DNA of 64,000 nt from Microbacterium sp. 10M-3C3 (GTDB taxonomy: Bacteria > Actinomycetota > Actinomycetes > Actinomycetales > Microbacteriaceae), in NCBI RefSeq assembly GCF_003931875.1, contig NZ_CP034245.1:2666001-2730000 (forward strand). The letters run 5' to 3'. The notes below the pieces were generated by a model. The model was not told the DNA's origin. It saw only the letters and a list, made by a program, of their open reading frames with translations, and did not search any database. The translations under genes and the position numbers were made by a program. Positions within the stretch are counted from its first letter, which is position 1, and the number at the start of each line of letters is the position of its first letter. Shown here piece by piece: positions 51,307-60,193 of this stretch.

Positions 51307-51517
51307 GGCCACTCCTTGTGTGTACGAGACGCACCGCGGCAGCGGGCGCCGAGCCGCAGCATCCGGCGCCCGGGAAGCAGAAGAGCTCCGGCGCAAGCGC
51401 ACGGAGCTCGGTTCCCGTTCGGGATTCGTTTCGTACACCTGCGCGGGCCCCTGCATTCGCAGAGCTTCGATCGTCGTGCGCTCGCGCGCACACCGATGAC
51501 CGGCGGTCTTTGGCTTG
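51307..51517 (-). ncRNA. Long 5' leader of rplJ-rplL, probable L10 autoregulatory RNA
   Basis: About 210 untranslated bases separate the promoter from rplJ. They contain a perfect 8-bp stem (GAGCTCCG/CGGAGCTC; 51383-51390 with 51402-51409), and a GGGCGCC...GGCGCCC stem closer to the gene. L10 leaders in other bacteria carry an L10-L12 binding site in this position. Assignment rests on position and structure; no covariance search was done. Confidence 0.55.
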
Positions 51518-51523
51518 TGTTCG

Positions 51524-51552
51524 AGCGTACCGCACCTGGTCCCGCCCTCCAA
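51524..51552 (-). promoter_or_regulatory. Promoter of rplJ-rplL
   Basis: TTGGAG (-35; 51547-51552), a 17-base spacer and TACGCT (-10; 51524-51529) on the minus strand. The pattern and spacing fit a primary sigma-factor promoter. It starts about 63 bases from the IS256 element, which has inserted upstream and left the promoter intact. Confidence 0.7.
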
Positions 51553-51615
51553 ATCCCTCGCGAGGGTACGACCTTCCGCCCAGTGCACGATCTTCCGCCG
51601 CGTCGAGCGGGCTGA

Positions 51616-51638
51616 GTCCCTTAGCGTGGTGTCACTTC
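51616..51638 (+). repeat. Left terminal inverted repeat of the IS256 element
   Basis: 23 bases starting GTCCCTTAGCGTGGTGTCAC. It differs from the right repeat at two positions. Confidence 0.88.
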
Positions 51639-51725
51639 CCGCGGGGTTCTCGTCGTCGTAGGCGATGAAGGGCCACCGTGGGATGACCAGTTGTTTCCGC
51701 CAAGAAGCAAAGAAGAGATCCCACG

Positions 51726-52994
51726 ATGACCCACCACCAGTCTGCCTTGACGACTCTGATCGGCGAAGTCCTTGCCGACCCCGACCTGGCTCACTCGGAC
51801 GTGTTCCGTCGGATGCTGCAGGCGGGCCTGCAGGACCTGATCAACGCGGAAGCGACCGTGAAGATCGGCGCGGCCCCGCATGAGCGCACCCCTGAGCGCA
51901 CCACACGCCGCAACGGCACCCGACCCAAGACGCTGGCGACCCCGGCCGGGGAGGTGGACCTGCAGATCCCGAAGCTGCGGGAGGGGTCGTTCTTCCCGAG
52001 CCTGCTGCACCCGCGTCGCCGGGTCGATAAGGCCCTCTACGCCGTGATCTGCCAGGCATGGATCGACGGGGTCTCCACCCGCAAGGTCGACCAGCTGATC
52101 CGCGCGCTGGGCAACGACACCGGCATCTCCCGGTCGACGGTCTCTCGGATCTGCTCAGAGATCGACGAAACCGTGCACGAGTTCCTGCACCGCCGACTCG
52201 ATCACACCTGGTTCCCGTACCTGTTCCTCGACGCCACCTACCTCGACGTCCGCCACCGCGGCCGCGTCGTCTCCCAAGCCCTCGTGGTCGCCACCGGCGT
52301 CAGCGGCGACGGGCGCCGCGAGATCCTCGGCATGAGCCTCGGGGATGCGGAGACCACCGACTTCTGGACCGAGTTCCTCCGCAGCCTGCGCGACCGGGGA
52401 CTGAAGGTCGCCACCGACGCCGATCCGCTCGGCGTCGCCCTGGTCACCTCCGATGCCCACGCCGGCCTGAAAGCCGCGATCAAGGCGATCCTGCCCGGAT
52501 CCGGGTGGCAGAGATGCCGAGTCCATTTCGCCCGCAACGTCACCCAGAAGCTCGGCTCGGCCCGCTCCAAGCCCGTCAACGCGCTGATCTCGACGATCTT
52601 CGCGCAGACCACCTCCGAGGCGGTGCTTGCCCAATACAAAGCCGTCGCGGACAGCCTGCGCAGCTCCTTCCCGGAGGTCGCCGAGATGCTCGAGGCCGCC
52701 GAACCCGACCTCACCGCGTTCGCACCACTACCCCGCGAGCACTGGCAGAAAGTCTGGTCCAACAACCCCATCGAACGCCTCAACCGCGAGATCAAACGCC
52801 GCGCCGACGTCGTCCAGATCTTCCCCGACCAAGGCTCCGTGACCCGCCTGATCGGCGCCGTCATCCAAGAGCAGCACGAGGAATGGTCCTACGGCGAACG
52901 CCGCTACTTCTCCGACATCTCCATGCGCAAACTCGTCCACACCCTCCACGACCACGCAGAGCCGGCACGCCCCGAGCTCTACCTCACCGCCTGA
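51726..52994 (+). CDS. IS256-family transposase (mutator type)
   Basis: 422-residue DDE transposase. Catalytic residues fit the family pattern: first Asp in [12 protein letters not shown], second Asp in [14 protein letters not shown], Glu in [25 protein letters not shown]. The C/H motif [15 protein letters not shown] and the N-terminal DNA-binding region are present. It has no premature stop, so the element may be active. The ATG has AAGAGATC-type weak ribosome site upstream. Confidence 0.95.
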   Translation: MTHHQSALTTLIGEVLADPDLAHSDVFRRMLQAGLQDLINAEATVKIGAAPHERTPERTTRRNGTRPKTLATPAGEVDLQIPKLREGSFFPSLLHPRRRVDKALYAVICQAWIDGVSTRKVDQLIRALGNDTGISRSTVSRICSEIDETVHEFLHRRLDHTWFPYLFLDATYLDVRHRGRVVSQALVVATGVSGDGRREILGMSLGDAETTDFWTEFLRSLRDRGLKVATDADPLGVALVTSDAHAGLKAAIKAILPGSGWQRCRVHFARNVTQKLGSARSKPVNALISTIFAQTTSEAVLAQYKAVADSLRSSFPEVAEMLEAAEPDLTAFAPLPREHWQKVWSNNPIERLNREIKRRADVVQIFPDQGSVTRLIGAVIQEQHEEWSYGERRYFSDISMRKLVHTLHDHAEPARPELYLTA

Positions 52995-53019
52995 CCACCA
53001 CCCACCACAGGGAACAACT

Positions 53020-53042
53020 GGAGTGACACCACGCAAAGGGAC
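53020..53042 (-). repeat. Right terminal inverted repeat of the IS256 element
   Basis: Forward sequence GGAGTGACACCACGCAAAGG then GAC; it mirrors the left end over 23 bases with two differences. Confidence 0.88.
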
Positions 53043-53095
53043 TTGACCGTCGAGCTCGTGCAATCGGCGACACCTCGTGCGCTCGCGAGCGGCGG

Positions 53096-54079
53096 TCAGC
53101 GGGGCGGGCGGATCCCGAACGCCCCCAGGCGCGCCGCGAGCGCGCGGGGGCTCGCGATGTGCGCGTCACCCCAGCGCGCGACCGAACGCCCCGTGGTCCC
53201 TCGGATCCAGTCTTCACGCTGCTTCTCGGCGAGAAGCACCGCCTCGAGCGACCGGCCCGAGCGCAGCGCCTCGTCGAGATACTTGCTCTCGCCGTCGAAC
53301 TCCGCCCACGCCGCGACCTCCTCCAGCCCGAGATCCACGAAGTACCAGCCGCCCGCCGGCGCCCGGACCGGCACCTGCAGCGCAATCGAGCGGAAGCCCA
53401 GCCGGATGAGCTGCAGCCGGCTGACGCTCTCGCCCGGCAGCTGTGCGCGACCATCCATGAGCTCGGCGATCCATCTGGCCTGACGGATGCCCCGCGCCCC
53501 CGACGCCCGCAGGAGGCGCGCGTCGATCTCGCTGCGCCACTGCTGCGCCGCCGATTCGTCGTACTCCCGGCCCACCAGGGCGACGGATCGCATCGCCGCG
53601 TCGGCCGCCGCGAGCGCCGCTTCCGCAGGCAGGACTCGGATGAGGTCGAACACCGTCCGCGCCAGGGTCGTGCATCGCAGCCCGCCGACGCTCATGACAT
53701 CTTCGTCGGGGAGTCGATGAGCATGACGGAAGACGTCGTCACCGCTCGAGATACGCGACGCACGCGGCATGGTCAGCTGCACCCGACTCGGCGACGACCG
53801 ATACAGCGGCAAGCCGTGGATGGCGGCGGCCGAGTGGTGCGATGCGGCGGCGCGCTCGCCGGCCGCGTCGCGCAGCACGGCGACCGTGTGAAGCAGGTGA
53901 CGCGACTCCGGCCACAGCTCCGCCCACACCGCCCCCGACACCCACCACCCGCGACGCACCTTGTGCAGGCGCCCCTCCTGCTGCGCGGACTCGATCCCCC
54001 GCTCGGACAGGCCTCCCCGCAACAGGTCGATGCGCGACCGCAGGATGAGGTGTGCTTCGTCGAGGGTGATGTGCCGCAT
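53096..54079 (-). CDS. AbiEi-like antitoxin-domain protein, orphan
   Basis: 327 residues. The N-terminal winged-helix region (LRSRIDLLRGGLSERGIESAQQEGRLHKVRRGWWVSG) is AbiEi-like. The HHSAAAIHGLPLY motif follows, then a longer C-terminal region that resembles the restriction-endonuclease-like fold of DUF559-type proteins (VDLGLEEVAAWAEFDGESKY). AbiEi normally pairs with an AbiEii toxin, but no such gene is adjacent. It is the first gene beyond the IS element. Function as a solitary protein is unknown. Confidence 0.8.
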   Translation of the reverse strand: MRHITLDEAHLILRSRIDLLRGGLSERGIESAQQEGRLHKVRRGWWVSGAVWAELWPESRHLLHTVAVLRDAAGERAAASHHSAAAIHGLPLYRSSPSRVQLTMPRASRISSGDDVFRHAHRLPDEDVMSVGGLRCTTLARTVFDLIRVLPAEAALAAADAAMRSVALVGREYDESAAQQWRSEIDARLLRASGARGIRQARWIAELMDGRAQLPGESVSRLQLIRLGFRSIALQVPVRAPAGGWYFVDLGLEEVAAWAEFDGESKYLDEALRSGRSLEAVLLAEKQREDWIRGTTGRSVARWGDAHIASPRALAARLGAFGIRPPR

Positions 54080-54341
54080 CCGGTCACTTCACCTCCTCCG
54101 CGCACGGCCGCCGCGCGTCGCCCGCCATCCTGTTCACTGTCGCGCTCCCGCATGCGCTCGGGAGGAGAAGCCACCCCGCTCGCGAAAGCACGGGATCTCG
54201 CCGATCGCACGACCTGTCCGCGCCGAAAAGCCGTCCGTTCGACGACAAGTCGTCCACTCGCGAGCCAGCAGCGGGCGGCGAACACACAGGCTCGGCGGGT
54301 CGGGGCGGAGGCGGTCGGAGGGCGGGGTTAGGGTCGGAGGC

Positions 54342-55094
54342 ATGGTTCTCGAGATGCGGCCCGCGGGCGAGGCGCTCGAGGACACCGCCGAGCCGGGGAT
54401 GCTCCGTGCCCAGCCCTACCGCGCCGACCTCGCGCGCCGCGCGGCGGAGCGCCGCGCCGAGCTCGACGCCCGGATCGTCGCCGACTCGCGCGACCGCGTC
54501 GCGTGGATCCGCGCGCGCTCGCGCGGCATCACGGCGACCGACGTCGCGACGCTCACGAGCACCAACGCCATCGCGCGCGCGGCCGACGCGAAGCTGCAGG
54601 GGTCGAACTTCTCGGGCAACGCCTACACCGCGCACGGGCGCCGCCGCGAGCCGGAGATCGCCGCGTGGGTCGCCGCGACGCACGCGATCATGCCCTCGTC
54701 CGCGCTGTACCGCGCGGTGATCGAGCCGCGTCACCTCGCCACCCCCGACGGCCTCGCGGTGGATGCGGCGGGCCGGGTCACGCTCGCGGAGATCAAGACG
54801 ACGAACAAGTCGTGGCGCAGCATCCCCCGCTCGTACCTGCGGCAGGTGTGGTGGCAGCAGCACGTGCTCGGCGCCGAGCGCACGCTCGTGGCGTGGGAGC
54901 TGCACGACGACTTCGTGCCCGTCGACGACGAGCCGCGCTGCCAGTGGGTCGATCGCGACGAGCGCGAGATCGCCGCGCTCGTGAAGCTCGCCACGTCCCT
55001 CATCGACGAGCTCCACCGCCGTACGATGCGCGGGCGCACCCCACCGCCCGCGCCGCCGAAGGACAGGTTCCGGGCACTCGCCCTCGCGGACTGA
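54342..55094 (+). CDS. YqaJ-type viral recombinase (exonuclease)
   Basis: 250-residue nuclease of the lambda-exonuclease/YqaJ fold. The conserved Gly-Asp-Ala-like segment RSRGITATDVATLTSTNAIARAADAK leads to the catalytic Glu in NAYTAHGRRREPEIAAWV and the Asp and Glu-X-Lys pair in ATPDGLAVDAAGRVTLAEIKTT. The ATG at 54342 has CGGAGG just before it. Such exonucleases usually pair with a RecT-type annealing protein in phages; none is seen here. A chromosomal DNA-repair use is inferred. The 262-base gap before it holds no other recognisable gene. Confidence 0.85.
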   Translation: MVLEMRPAGEALEDTAEPGMLRAQPYRADLARRAAERRAELDARIVADSRDRVAWIRARSRGITATDVATLTSTNAIARAADAKLQGSNFSGNAYTAHGRRREPEIAAWVAATHAIMPSSALYRAVIEPRHLATPDGLAVDAAGRVTLAEIKTTNKSWRSIPRSYLRQVWWQQHVLGAERTLVAWELHDDFVPVDDEPRCQWVDRDEREIAALVKLATSLIDELHRRTMRGRTPPPAPPKDRFRALALAD

Positions 55095-55095
55095 G

Positions 55096-55117
55096 ATAGT
55101 TGACGCAGGTCAACCAT
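55096..55117. promoter_or_regulatory. First MarR-type operator upstream of the drug exporter
   Basis: ATAGTTGACGCAGGTCAACC with two more bases; arms GTTGAC and GTCAAC around GCAG, and outer AT...AT matching. Its 5' half overlaps TTGACG, the -35 of the exporter promoter. Confidence 0.8.
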
Positions 55118-55124
55118 TCGACGT

Positions 55125-55146
55125 ATAGTTGATGTAAGTCAACTAT
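55125..55146. promoter_or_regulatory. Second MarR-type operator upstream of the drug exporter
   Basis: ATAGTTGA-TGTAAG-TCAACTAT has perfect 8-base arms. It is offset by 29 bases from the first operator and shares ATAGTTGA-N6-TCAAC with it. TATAGT (55124-55129), the probable -10 of the exporter promoter (18-base spacer from TTGACG at 55100-55105), lies inside it. Confidence 0.85.
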
Positions 55147-55191
55147 CGCGCCGATGCTGTCGCGTCCCCCCTCGATCCGCGAAAGGCCCCT

Positions 55192-56886
55192 ATGGCCACC
55201 GATACCGCCGCGCCCGCCGTCGGCACCGCCGCACCGCGACGCGTCCTCCCCGCCCTCATCGGGCTGCTCCTGGGCATGTTCGTGTCGATGCTCGCCTCGA
55301 CGGTCGTCTCGACGTCGCTGCCCGTGATCATCCACGACCTGCAGGGCAGCCAGAACGACTACACGTGGGTCGTCACCGCGACCCTCCTCACGACCGCCAT
55401 CTCGACGCCGATCTGGGGCAAGCTCGCCGACCTGTTCGACCGCAAGCTCCTCATCCAGCTCGCGATCGCCCTGTTCGTGCTCGCGACCGCGGCGGCGGGC
55501 TTCTCGCAGAGCCCCGGGATGCTGATCACCTTCCGCGCCGTGCAGGGCCTCGGCGCGGGCGGCCTCGCCGCCCTCAGCCAGGTGATCATGGCCGACATCA
55601 TCAGCCCGCGCGAGCGCGGCCGCTACATGGGTCTGTTCGGCGCCGTCATGGCCGTCGCGACCGTCGGCGGCCCGCTGCTGGGCGGCGTCATCACCGACGG
55701 CTTCGGCTGGCGCTGGAACTTCTTCGTCGCCCTTCCCTTCGCCGTCGCGGCGCTCGTCATCATGCAGCGCACGCTCCACCTGCCCCACCGCCCCGCGCAG
55801 CGCGCGCGCATCGACTACCTCGGGATCGTGCTGCTGGCGACGGCGGTGTCGCTCCTGCTCATCTGGATCACCAACGCCGGCCACTCCTTCGACTGGGCCT
55901 CGGCGCAGACCGCCCTCATGGTCGGCGGCGCGGCGCTGGCCGCCGTGCTCTTCGTGATCGTCGAGCTGCGCGTGTCCGACCCGCTCGTGCCGCTGCACCT
56001 CTTCCGCAGCGCGACCTTCACGCTCGCCGTCATCGCCTCGATCTCGACGGGCCTGGCGATGTTCGGCACGTCCGTGTACCTGAGCCAGTACATGCAGCTC
56101 GCGCGCGGCGCCACTCCCACCGAGGCGGGGCTGCTGACGATCCCGATGATCGCGGGGCTCCTCCTGGCGTCCATCACCGTGGGTGCGCTCATCACGCGCT
56201 TCGGCCGGTGGAAGTCCTTCCTCGTGCTCGGCGGGGTCCTCCTCATCGCCGGGTCGGCGCTGTTGTCCACGATCCACTACGACACCCCGTTCGCGATCGT
56301 CGCGGTCTACATGTTCCTGCTCGGCGCCGGCGTCGGCATGACCATGCAGAACCTCGTGCTCGTGGTGCAGAACTCCGCCGAGCCGTCGGTCATGGGCGTG
56401 TCGAGCTCGGGAGTGACGTTCTTCCGCAGCTTGGGCGGCACAGTGGGGGTGTCGGTCATGGGCGCGGTCGTCGCCTCGACGGTGCCGAACCTCATCGCCG
56501 ACCGCACGGCCGACCTCACGGCTGCGATCGCCTCGCTCGGCCCCGCGGGGGCGGATGTCGCGGCCCAGCTGCAGTCGGGCACCCTCCCGCAGGTCGCCCA
56601 GCTGCCGGAGGCGGTGCGCGTGATCCTCGAGGACGTGTACGCGACCGGCATCGCGCACTCCTTCCTCATCGCGGTGCCGCTGGCGATCCTGAGCCTCATC
56701 GCCATCGCGTTCCTGCCGAACCGTCCGCTCACCCGCATGACGACATCCGAGCGCATCGCCGCCGCCGAGGCGGATCTGGCGACCGTCAGCACGGCGGAGG
56801 GCATGTCGTCGCTGGCGGCGACGGGCACCGTGCCGGTGGCATCGTCCCGGCGTGCGCGGCGGGGCGATGTCGGCGAGGATGGCTGA
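55192..56886 (+). CDS. DHA2-family multidrug MFS exporter
   Basis: 564-residue drug/proton antiporter of the EmrB/QacA type with 14 helices. The opening motifs (LPALIGLLLGMFVSMLASTVVSTSLPVIIHDL) and the loop GKLADLFDRK, RAVQGLGAGGLAALSQVIMADI and GPLLGGVITDGFGWRWNFFVALPF are intact. It is followed by a MarR gene, so induction by its own substrates is likely. The tandem operators upstream cover its promoter. The specific drugs are not deducible. Confidence 0.94.
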   Translation: MATDTAAPAVGTAAPRRVLPALIGLLLGMFVSMLASTVVSTSLPVIIHDLQGSQNDYTWVVTATLLTTAISTPIWGKLADLFDRKLLIQLAIALFVLATAAAGFSQSPGMLITFRAVQGLGAGGLAALSQVIMADIISPRERGRYMGLFGAVMAVATVGGPLLGGVITDGFGWRWNFFVALPFAVAALVIMQRTLHLPHRPAQRARIDYLGIVLLATAVSLLLIWITNAGHSFDWASAQTALMVGGAALAAVLFVIVELRVSDPLVPLHLFRSATFTLAVIASISTGLAMFGTSVYLSQYMQLARGATPTEAGLLTIPMIAGLLLASITVGALITRFGRWKSFLVLGGVLLIAGSALLSTIHYDTPFAIVAVYMFLLGAGVGMTMQNLVLVVQNSAEPSVMGVSSSGVTFFRSLGGTVGVSVMGAVVASTVPNLIADRTADLTAAIASLGPAGADVAAQLQSGTLPQVAQLPEAVRVILEDVYATGIAHSFLIAVPLAILSLIAIAFLPNRPLTRMTTSERIAAAEADLATVSTAEGMSSLAATGTVPVASSRRARRGDVGEDG

Positions 56887-56887
56887 C

Positions 56888-57397
56888 ATGAGCCCGTCCG
56901 CATCGTCCGCCGCTGCGCTCGACCCGGAGACGGGCGAGCGCGGCGGCGAGGAGCGCACCCAGGCCATCCGGAGCCTGGAGAGCTCGTTCGCCGAGCTCAT
57001 CGGCGTGTTCCGGCGCATCATGGCGCAGGCCGCCGAGACGGCGAGCCCGGGCATGCTGCCCGGCACGTACAAAGTGCTCTCCGTCCTCGGCCGCACCGGT
57101 CCGGCGACTCTGTCGTCGCTGTCCGAGCGGATGGAAGCCGACAAGGGGCTCATCAGCCGCAGCGTCAGCGAGCTCGAGGCCCTCGGCTTCGTCGAGCGCA
57201 CCGCCGACCCCGAGGATCGCCGGTCGCGGGTCATCGCGCTCACGCCTCTCGGCGCCGAGCGGCTGGAGGCCGCCCGCCAGCCGCATGCCGGCCGGCTCGA
57301 GGAGGCGCTCGTCGATTGGGAGATCGACGACATCCGGCACGCCGCGACGCTCCTGCACGCGCTCGCCAGCGGCACGGCGCCCGCAGCGCGCGACTGA
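56888..57397 (+). CDS. MarR-family repressor of the adjacent exporter
   Basis: 169-residue winged-helix regulator. The helix-turn-helix and wing are LSSLSERMEADKGLISRSVSELEALGFVERTADPEDRRSRVIALTPLGAERLE. The N-terminal helix includes IGVFRRIMAQAAE. The ATG at 56888 is 2 bases after the exporter stop and has GAGGA upstream; ATG at 56879 is an alternative. It is the probable repressor for the two operators at 55096-55146. Confidence 0.92.
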   Translation: MSPSASSAAALDPETGERGGEERTQAIRSLESSFAELIGVFRRIMAQAAETASPGMLPGTYKVLSVLGRTGPATLSSLSERMEADKGLISRSVSELEALGFVERTADPEDRRSRVIALTPLGAERLEAARQPHAGRLEEALVDWEIDDIRHAATLLHALASGTAPAARD

Positions 57398-57538
57398 GGC
57401 GACGGCGGAGGGCCCGCCTCGGGCAAGCGACTCCGCGTGGTGACGCCGACGTAACACCGGCGAGACAATCCCCCGGTTGACTGGGGAGCGTCCCTCAGGC
57501 ACGTGCTGCCGACGCCGCTCGCACGGAAGGAGCGACGG

Positions 57539-58573
57539 ATGAGATTCCGCCCGCTGCGTCCCGAATCCGCCTCGACGCTGGCGGCGCCCTCCGCGCCGGT
57601 GGCACCGCCGGAGGTCATGCGGGGGGTCGTGATGGACTCCCCCGGCGATCCGGCCGTCCTGCGGGTCGCCGAGCTCGCCGTGCCGGAGCCGGTGCTGAGC
57701 GAGGTGCTCGTGAGGGTGGTCGCCGCCGGGGTGAACCCGATCGACGCCAAGACCCGCTCCGGGGCCGGGGTCGCCGCCGCCCTTCCCGCCGCGCCGGCGG
57801 CGCTGGGCTTCGACTTCAGCGGCGTCGTCGTCCAGGCGCCGTTCGAGAGTCACCCGTTTCCGGTCGGCACCGAGGTGTTCGGAATGGCGGCCTTCCCGCG
57901 CACCGGCGGCTCGTACGCCGAATACGTCCTGGCGCCCTCGCTCTCCCTCGCCCGCAAGCCGGCGTCGCTGTCCCACGTCGAAGCGGCCGGTGTTCCGCTC
58001 GCGGCGCTGACGGCGTGGGGGCTCGTCGTGGAGACCGCGCTCGCGCACGAGGGCCAGCGCATGCTCATCCACGCCGGCAGCGGCGGCGTCGGCCACTTCG
58101 CGGTGCAGTTCGCCGCCTACTTCGGTGCGCACGTCATCGTCACGGGGTCCGCGCGCAATCGCGACTGGCTCCGCGACCTCGGCGCCGCGGAGGTGATCGA
58201 CCACGAGTGCGACCGCTTCGAGGAGGCCGTGGCGCCCGTCGACGTCGTCATCGATCTCGTCGGCGAGGCGGCGGGCGATACCGGCAGTCGCTCGCTGCGG
58301 GTGCTGCGCCGCGGCGGCCTGCTCATCGAGGTGCCGCGCGGAGCGTGGCCGGGTATGGCGGATGCGGCGGCCGAGGCGGGCGTGCGCGCGACCGGGTACG
58401 CCGTGGTGCCCGACGGCGCGACCCTCGCGACGATCGGCCGCCTGCTGGACTCACGGGCGGTGCAGGTGTATGTGGACGCGGTCCTCGACCTCGACGACGC
58501 GGCCGCCGCCCACACACGCCTCGAGGAGGGGCACACGCGCGGCAAGATCGTCCTGCGCGTCAGCGACGACTGA
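57539..58573 (+). CDS. NADP-dependent zinc-type/quinone oxidoreductase
   Basis: 344-residue medium-chain dehydrogenase/reductase related to quinone oxidoreductase. The Rossmann motif is IHAGSGGVGHFAVQFAAYFGA, and VTGSARNRDWL follows the adenine site. The catalytic domain opens with RVVAAGVNPIDAKTRSG and GFDFSGVV. No zinc-binding Cys set is visible. ATG at 57539 has GGAAGGAG upstream. Its tail overlaps the LysG gene by 14 bases. Confidence 0.9.
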   Translation: MRFRPLRPESASTLAAPSAPVAPPEVMRGVVMDSPGDPAVLRVAELAVPEPVLSEVLVRVVAAGVNPIDAKTRSGAGVAAALPAAPAALGFDFSGVVVQAPFESHPFPVGTEVFGMAAFPRTGGSYAEYVLAPSLSLARKPASLSHVEAAGVPLAALTAWGLVVETALAHEGQRMLIHAGSGGVGHFAVQFAAYFGAHVIVTGSARNRDWLRDLGAAEVIDHECDRFEEAVAPVDVVIDLVGEAAGDTGSRSLRVLRRGGLLIEVPRGAWPGMADAAAEAGVRATGYAVVPDGATLATIGRLLDSRAVQVYVDAVLDLDDAAAAHTRLEEGHTRGKIVLRVSDD

Positions 58574-59450
58574 GCGGGGCGAGCTCGGCCCGCGCAGCGG
58601 CGAGCACCTCGGCGGCCACGAGATCGAGAAGCTCCGACGCGAGGTTCCACTGCTGCCAGTACAGCGGAACATCGACGGGGGGTCCGCCGAGCGGCACGAG
58701 CGCCCCCGAGCGCAGGCCGTCAGCCGATTGGAAGCGCGGCAGCAGTCCCCAGCCGAGCCCCAGCCGGATCGCGTGCGCGAAGTCCGCCGAGGCGGGCACG
58801 AGATGCCGCGGCGGATCGGAATCGACGCCGCGCAGCGCGAGCCACCGCGTCTGCAGGTCGTCCCGTCGATCGAAATCCACGACGGGCGCCGCAGCGAGCG
58901 CTTCCGCACCGACGCCGTCGGGGAACCACCGCGCGGCGAACCCGGCAGCAGCGACCGCCTCGTAGCGCAGCACGCCGAGCGGCGCGACGCGGCAGCCGGC
59001 CACCGGTTCGGCGCGCGAGGTCACCGCCGCCATGACGGTGCCGCTCTCGAGGAGCCCCGCGGTGAAGTCCTGATCGTCGCGGTGCAGCGCGAAGCGGACT
59101 CGTCGCTCCGCCGCCACGCGCGCGAGCGGGGGCAGGAACCACGTCGCGAGCGAGTCCGCGTTGACTGCGAGGGGCAGCGCCGGCCACTCCTCCTCCTGCC
59201 CGACGGCGGCGCGCAGGTCGTGCTCGAGCACGTCGAGCTGCCGAGCGAGGCGCACGACCGCGGCCCCGGCGTCGGTCGGCCGCGCCGGACGCGTGCGAAC
59301 GAGGAGGACGCGGCCGAGCTGCGCCTCGAGGCTCCGCACGCGCTGGCTGACGGCCGACGGGGTCACGTGGAGCCGTCGCGCCGCCGCCTCGAGGCTCCCC
59401 TCGTCGACGATCACCGCGAGGGTGCGCGCGAGTTCGAGCGCGATAGACAT
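58560..59450 (-). CDS. lysG: LysG/ArgP-type LysR regulator
   Basis: 296-residue LysR-family activator. The N-terminal helix-turn-helix is TLAVIVDEGSLEAAARRLHVTPSAVSQRVRSLEAQLGRVLLVR, and the effector domain follows. The pairing with a divergent LysE exporter 70 bases away is the lysG-lysE arrangement of Corynebacterium, in which lysine or arginine activates the exporter. The 70-base interval is AT-richer than its surroundings, as expected for a LysR site. Confidence 0.9.
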   Translation of the reverse strand: MSIALELARTLAVIVDEGSLEAAARRLHVTPSAVSQRVRSLEAQLGRVLLVRTRPARPTDAGAAVVRLARQLDVLEHDLRAAVGQEEEWPALPLAVNADSLATWFLPPLARVAAERRVRFALHRDDQDFTAGLLESGTVMAAVTSRAEPVAGCRVAPLGVLRYEAVAAAGFAARWFPDGVGAEALAAAPVVDFDRRDDLQTRWLALRGVDSDPPRHLVPASADFAHAIRLGLGWGLLPRFQSADGLRSGALVPLGGPPVDVPLYWQQWNLASELLDLVAAEVLAAARAELAPLSRR

Positions 59451-59520
59451 GAAGGCAGGCTAATGCATCTGAAGAACCGTGAGCTGGGCTTCATCGCTGT
59501 CACGCCGTAGCGTCGGAGAC

Positions 59521-60165
59521 GTGCTCCCCTCATTCGTCGCCGGCCTGGGCCTCGGCGCCTCCCTCATCGTCGCCATCGGCGCGCAGAACCTGTTCGTGCT
59601 GCGGCAGGGGATCCGGCGCCAGCACGTCGCCATCGTCGCCGTGGTGTGCGCCGCATCCGATGCGATCCTCATCGCCCTGGGCGTCTCGGGCGTCGGGCTC
59701 GTGCTGGCCGCCGCGCCGTGGCTCCTCGTCGTCGTGCGCTGGGCGGGCGCACTGTTCCTCGCGGCGTACGCGCTGATCGCGGCCCGCCGTGCGTGGCGGC
59801 CGGGCGGCGAGGTGCTCGTCGCGGCGGGAGACCCGCCCCACGGATCGGCGGGCACGGCGCTCGCCACCCGCACGCGGGCGCTCCCCGTCGTCGCGACCTG
59901 TCTCGCGCTGACGTGGCTGAACCCCCACGTGTACCTCGACACCGTGTTCCTCCTCGGATCGGTGTCGGCCACGCACGGCGACGACCGCTGGGGCTTCGCG
60001 GCCGGCGCGATGCTCGCCAGCGTGCTGTGGTTCTTCGGCCTCGCCTTCGGAGCGCGGCTGCTCTCGCGCTGGCTCGCGACGCCACGCGCGTGGCGGATCC
60101 TCGACGGCGTGATCGCCGTCGTCATGCTCGTGCTGGCTGTGTCCCTCGTGCTCCCGACCGACTGA
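59521..60165 (+). CDS. lysE: LysE/ArgO-type amino-acid exporter
   Basis: 214-residue exporter with six helices. It opens [35 protein letters not shown], and [17 protein letters not shown] is the conserved LysE segment. The GTG at 59521 has CGGAGA upstream. It exports basic amino acids, lysine or arginine, when intracellular levels rise. Divergent from lysG. Confidence 0.92.
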   Translation: MLPSFVAGLGLGASLIVAIGAQNLFVLRQGIRRQHVAIVAVVCAASDAILIALGVSGVGLVLAAAPWLLVVVRWAGALFLAAYALIAARRAWRPGGEVLVAAGDPPHGSAGTALATRTRALPVVATCLALTWLNPHVYLDTVFLLGSVSATHGDDRWGFAAGAMLASVLWFFGLAFGARLLSRWLATPRAWRILDGVIAVVMLVLAVSLVLPTD

Positions 60166-60193
60166 GGGCGCCGCATCCGGCACCATGGGTGCC

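Larger units (their letters stand above)
51616..53042 (+). mobile_element. IS256-family insertion sequence
   Basis: A complete element of 1427 bp with one transposase gene. Terminal inverted repeats match at 21 of 23 positions: left end GTCCCTTAGCGTGGTGTCAC, right end (reverse strand) GTCCCTTTGCGTGGTGTCAC. No 8- or 9-bp target duplication flanks it; the 8-base flanks are CGGGCTGA and TTGACCGT. It lies between the rplJ promoter and an AbiEi-like gene. Confidence 0.92.

Noticed and set aside
51600..53060. 8- or 9-bp target-site duplication around the IS256 element
   Set aside because: The flanking octamers do not match; only a nearby CGTCGAG is shared, and it does not abut the ends.
54080..54341. 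Prophage suggested by the YqaJ gene
   Set aside because: No integrase, structural or lysis genes and no att-like repeats occur around it.
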